Positions 5,482-7,919 of a DNA stretch of 7,919 nucleotides are shown one piece after another. Source of the DNA: Phycisphaerae bacterium. Its GTDB lineage: Bacteria > Planctomycetota > Phycisphaerae > UBA1845 > Fen-1342. The notes beneath the pieces are model-generated. The model saw only the letters and a list, made by a program, of their open reading frames with translations, had not been told where the DNA came from and searched no databases. Position 1 is the stretch's first letter. The number at the start of each line of letters is the position of its first letter. The stretch spans positions 1 through 7,919 of the forward strand of contig JALSRY010000678.1 of assembly GCA_026984555.1 (NCBI GenBank), given 5' to 3'. The position numbers and the translations under genes were made by a program.

Positions 5482-7077
5482 ATGAAAGCGAATCGGGCTA
5501 CTGGTTGTTCTGCGTCGAAAGAGTTGCCGCGGCGCGTGATGTGTGTCTACTGGCCGTACCTGGCGACGGATTGCCTGCGGGGGGTGAACCAGGACCATCG
5601 GCGGTGTGTCGGCGTCACGAACGGGAGCGGCGGCGGGTCGGGAACGGACGCCGCGGCGCCGCCGATGGTGTTGACGCGGCGGTCAGGTTCGGTGGTTGTG
5701 GTTGTGCAGGCGGATGCCCGTGCTCGGGGTCGGGGGGTACGCATCGGGCTGACGCTGGCGCAGGCCCGGGCGCGGGTGCCCGATCTGGTGGCGCAGGCCG
5801 ACGATCCGCAACGGAATCGGGCATTGCTTTACGACCTGGCTCGTGCGGCGTTGTGTTACAGCCCGGTCGTGCAACCGTTCGAGCCGGATAAGCTTTTGCT
5901 GGATATTACGGGCTGCCAGCGGCTTTTTGGTGGAGAGGCGAACATCGGCCGGCGGGCGTTGGCGGGGTTTCGCGCTCGGGGTTTGCACACGCGTGTCGCA
6001 ATCGCCGACACGGTGGGAGCGGCTTGGGCCTTGGCGACGGCGGGAGCCGAGCCGCTGGAGATTGCGCCGGTAGGGCAGACCGTGACCAAGCTGGCGCCGT
6101 TGCCGCCGGCCGCGCTGCGTATCGAGGATGGAGTGGCGGCGCAGCTCGACGCGCTGGGCATCCGGACGATCGGCGATTTGTTGATGCTGCCGCGTTCGGT
6201 GTTGCCGGCCCGCTTTGGGGCGGGGTTGGTTCGGCGTCTGCAACAGGCGCTCGGCGATATCCCCGAGGAAATCTCGGCGTGTGGGTTTGGGCAGCCGCCG
6301 GCGGTTGATGTTGGGTTCGAGGTTCCGGTGCGTGACCGGGTTGCGGTGGGGCGGATCCTGGCGCGGCTGTTGGCGGATCTGTATCGCCAGCTTGAGGAGC
6401 GTGTGTTGGCGTTGGTGCGTCTCGATTGCGTATTGACGTTCGAGGACGTCGCTCCGTGCGTGTTCGAGGTTGCTTTGTCGCGGGCGACGCAATCCTGGGA
6501 GCACGTGAGCACGCTGGTGCAGCGGCGGTTGGAGATGGTCGATCTCGCGGCCGGTTTGCTGGGTTTGCGTCTGATCGCGGCGCGGGTGGAACGTTTCCGT
6601 GGTGGGCAGATCGAGCTGTTCGAGCCGGTGGATCCCGCGGGGGAGGAAGATTTCGGTCGGTTGCTGGATCGGCTTTGCAACCGGCTCGGGCCGGACGGGG
6701 TTGTCGTTGCGGAGCTGGTTCCGGATTACCAGCCGGAGTTCGCGTTTCGGTATCGTCGGTTCGCGGAAACGGTGGGCGGGCGTGTCGCGCCCGCGATTCC
6801 GGTCGCGTTGCCACGGCCGGCGCGTCTGCTGCCGCGCCCGTTGTTGATTCGTGTCAGCAGCTCGCGGGTAGACGGTTTGCCGGTGACGATGACGGTTCGC
6901 GGTCGTGAGGTTCAGGTCGTGCGCGTGTGGGGGCCGGAGCGGATCGAAACCGGTTGGTGGCGTGGGCCGGATGTTCGGCGGGATTACTACCGGGTGTTGA
7001 CCGGCAGCGGGGGTCGGTTGTGGGTGTTCTGCGACCGGACGGACGGGCGGTGGTACTGGCACGGCACGTTTGCATAG
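5482..7077 (+). CDS. imuB: ImuB, catalytically inactive Y-family DNA polymerase homologue
   Basis: A protein of about 531 residues in the ImuB family. In the ImuA-ImuB-DnaE2 mutasome, ImuB bridges DnaE2 to the beta sliding clamp for damage-induced mutagenesis. The N-terminal VYWPYLATDCL (22-32) lacks the first catalytic Asp of true Y-family polymerases. The canonical SIDE motif is replaced by EPDK (134-137) in PFEPDKLLLDITG, so polymerase activity is not expected. A thumb/HhH-like part (LDALGIRTIGDLLMLP) and little-finger region follow. QIELF (376-380) fits the beta-clamp QxxLF consensus. The C-terminus (RDYYRVLTGSGGRLWVF) is typical of ImuB. The start is uncertain: ATG 5482 is used, GTG 5473 has GGAG 9 nt upstream, and ATG 5539 would still keep the first family motif. 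No imuA or dnaE2 is adjacent; nadA precedes and speE converges. Confidence 0.9.
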   Translation: MKANRATGCSASKELPRRVMCVYWPYLATDCLRGVNQDHRRCVGVTNGSGGGSGTDAAAPPMVLTRRSGSVVVVVQADARARGRGVRIGLTLAQARARVPDLVAQADDPQRNRALLYDLARAALCYSPVVQPFEPDKLLLDITGCQRLFGGEANIGRRALAGFRARGLHTRVAIADTVGAAWALATAGAEPLEIAPVGQTVTKLAPLPPAALRIEDGVAAQLDALGIRTIGDLLMLPRSVLPARFGAGLVRRLQQALGDIPEEISACGFGQPPAVDVGFEVPVRDRVAVGRILARLLADLYRQLEERVLALVRLDCVLTFEDVAPCVFEVALSRATQSWEHVSTLVQRRLEMVDLAAGLLGLRLIAARVERFRGGQIELFEPVDPAGEEDFGRLLDRLCNRLGPDGVVVAELVPDYQPEFAFRYRRFAETVGGRVAPAIPVALPRPARLLPRPLLIRVSSSRVDGLPVTMTVRGREVQVVRVWGPERIETGWWRGPDVRRDYYRVLTGSGGRLWVFCDRTDGRWYWHGTFA

Positions 7078-7127
7078 ACACGGGGGGGCGGCGCCGCGGC
7101 GTCTGAGGCGGCGTGTGGGGGTGTCTA
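7075..7127. terminator. Possible bidirectional terminator dyad spanning both stop codons
   Basis: TAGACAC (7075-7081) is the perfect inverse of GTGTCTA (7121-7127). The left arm contains the imuB TAG and the right arm contains the TAG of the convergent aminopropyltransferase gene. Inside, CGCCGC (7092-7097) pairs with GCGGCG (7108-7113) around a 10-nt loop. There is no U-tract, so rho-independent termination is uncertain, but a stable hairpin would form in both transcripts. Confidence 0.4.
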
Positions 7128-7919
7128 GCGGTTTTCCCGGTTCTGGGGCAGGGAGCCTTTGCCGAAGAACCTGGGTGGGTGGGCGAGTGTGTAGACCTCG
7201 GTTTCCTCGGCGATGGCCCTGCGCAGGTCTTTGGGCAGATTGAGCAGGCCGAGCAGGGCCACACCGTCGAGCATGCGCAGGCCGCCGGTCGTGTGGTTTG
7301 CGAGTGCGTGGTCGGTGGCGTCGGGATCGGGGCGGGTGTCGATGGGGTTTGGGCTTGCGAGGATGTAGCTCCAGGGTGCGGCGTAGGTCGGGACATACGA
7401 ACTGAGCGACGCGCAATGGGGGAACACCGCCCGCAGGGTGCAGGCGAGCCGGCAGTGGAGGTGGCGCTCGGGCGGCGACACCGGTCCGGCCTGGACCACG
7501 AAGGTACCGCGAGGTGCCAACACGTCTTGGATTTTTTCGAAATATTCGCGGGTGAACAGTTTGAACGACGGTCCTTCCTCGATGGGATCGGAGAGGTCGG
7601 AGATGACGACATCGAAAGCGGTTTGGGTCTGGTCGAGGTAGTCGAGCGCGTCACCGATGTGGAGCACGAGCCGCGGGTCGTCGAAGGCGCCCTGGTGCAT
7701 TTCGGGCAGGTGCTCGCGGCAGGCCTCGACCACTTCGCCGTCGATATCGACCATGACGGCCTGCTCGACGGTTTTCCAGCGCAGGACCTCGCGGGCGGTG
7801 GCGCCTTCGCCGCCGCCGAGGATGAGGACGCGGCGGGGCTGGCCGTGCAGGAGCATGGCGGGGTGGACGAGGGGTTCGTGGTAGAGATGCTCGTCGCCGG
7901 TGCAGGACTGCCACTTTCC
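7125..7919 (-). CDS. speE: Polyamine aminopropyltransferase (SpeE family, Thermus/ACL5-like), 5' end missing
   Basis: The visible 264 residues carry the core of an aminopropyltransferase, which moves the aminopropyl group of decarboxylated S-adenosylmethionine to an amine acceptor. The frame is open to the window end; the ATG at 7856 is internal because DEHLYHEPLVHP precedes it. Landmarks are the nucleotide-binding GGGEG, VMVDIDGEVV (Asp for decarboxylated AdoMet), HQGAFDDPR, GDALDYL, and DLSDP, whose first Asp is the likely catalytic base. GGGEGATAREVL and HQGAFDDPR recall Thermus SpeE from memory. DLSDPIEEGP, FVVQAGP, YVPTYAAPW and ETEVYT recall plant ACL5-type thermospermine synthases. The acceptor (putrescine, agmatine, spermidine or other) is therefore open. 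The gene converges on imuB with 47 nt between the stop codons, and no speD or speA is visible. Confidence 0.92.
   Translation of the reverse strand, partial: GKWQSCTGDEHLYHEPLVHPAMLLHGQPRRVLILGGGEGATAREVLRWKTVEQAVMVDIDGEVVEACREHLPEMHQGAFDDPRLVLHIGDALDYLDQTQTAFDVVISDLSDPIEEGPSFKLFTREYFEKIQDVLAPRGTFVVQAGPVSPPERHLHCRLACTLRAVFPHCASLSSYVPTYAAPWSYILASPNPIDTRPDPDATDHALANHTTGGLRMLDGVALLGLLNLPKDLRRAIAEETEVYTLAHPPRFFGKGSLPQNRENR

Noticed and set aside
5683..7416. A 577-codon open frame on the minus strand opposite imuB
   Set aside because: Its translation is Arg/Pro/Gln-rich low complexity, and it covers imuB and part of the aminopropyltransferase gene in a different frame. Both of those have clear family motifs.

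Overview
The window is GC-rich bacterial DNA (68% G+C in the one 200-nt block I counted, 2501-2700). It holds seven protein-coding genes, two of them cut by the window edges. I see no rRNA, tRNA, CRISPR array, insertion sequence or phage gene. Genes are short of overlap, have Shine-Dalgarno sites and are mostly single units in alternating orientation. The content (exported twin-arginine oxidoreductase, RRM protein, ImuB, Thermus/ACL5-like aminopropyltransferase, long-form quinolinate synthase) fits a GC-rich Gram-negative bacterium. Planctomycetota or a similar environmental phylum is my guess, but nothing here proves the phylum.

Layout: (1) 2-775 (+) is the 3' part of a D-2-hydroxyacid dehydrogenase. 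It converges with (2) 828-1943 (-), a membrane fatty-acid desaturase with a front-end-type third histidine box. Upstream of it on the same strand lies (3) 2014-2289 (-), a 91-residue RRM RNA-binding protein; the pair looks like a cold- or membrane-stress unit. (4) 2290-2781 is a 492-nt gene-free stretch with a 10-bp perfect hairpin in the RRM leader and a compositionally odd, A-rich, hairpin-bearing block at about 2611-2744. (5) 2782-3954 (-) is a Tat-signal-bearing NAD(P)-binding SDR/epimerase. It is divergent from (6) 4196-5335 (+), nadA quinolinate synthase, and the 241-nt gap carries candidate promoters and a 6-bp hairpin. (7) 5482-7077 (+) is imuB, a catalytically dead Y-family polymerase homologue with a beta-clamp motif, found here without imuA or dnaE2. 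It converges with (8) 7125 to the window end (-), a SpeE-family aminopropyltransferase. The stop codons of these last two genes sit in the two arms of one inverted repeat.

The genes do not form a single pathway. They cover keto-acid reduction, lipid desaturation, RNA binding, an exported oxidoreductase, NAD synthesis, translesion DNA synthesis and polyamine synthesis. Wherever I counted in coding regions, the + strand is richer in G than C and in T than A whichever strand is coding. The main exception is the block near 2611-2690. I found no clear new multi-gene system; the best leads are that block, the desaturase/RRM pairing, the lone imuB and the stop-codon dyad.
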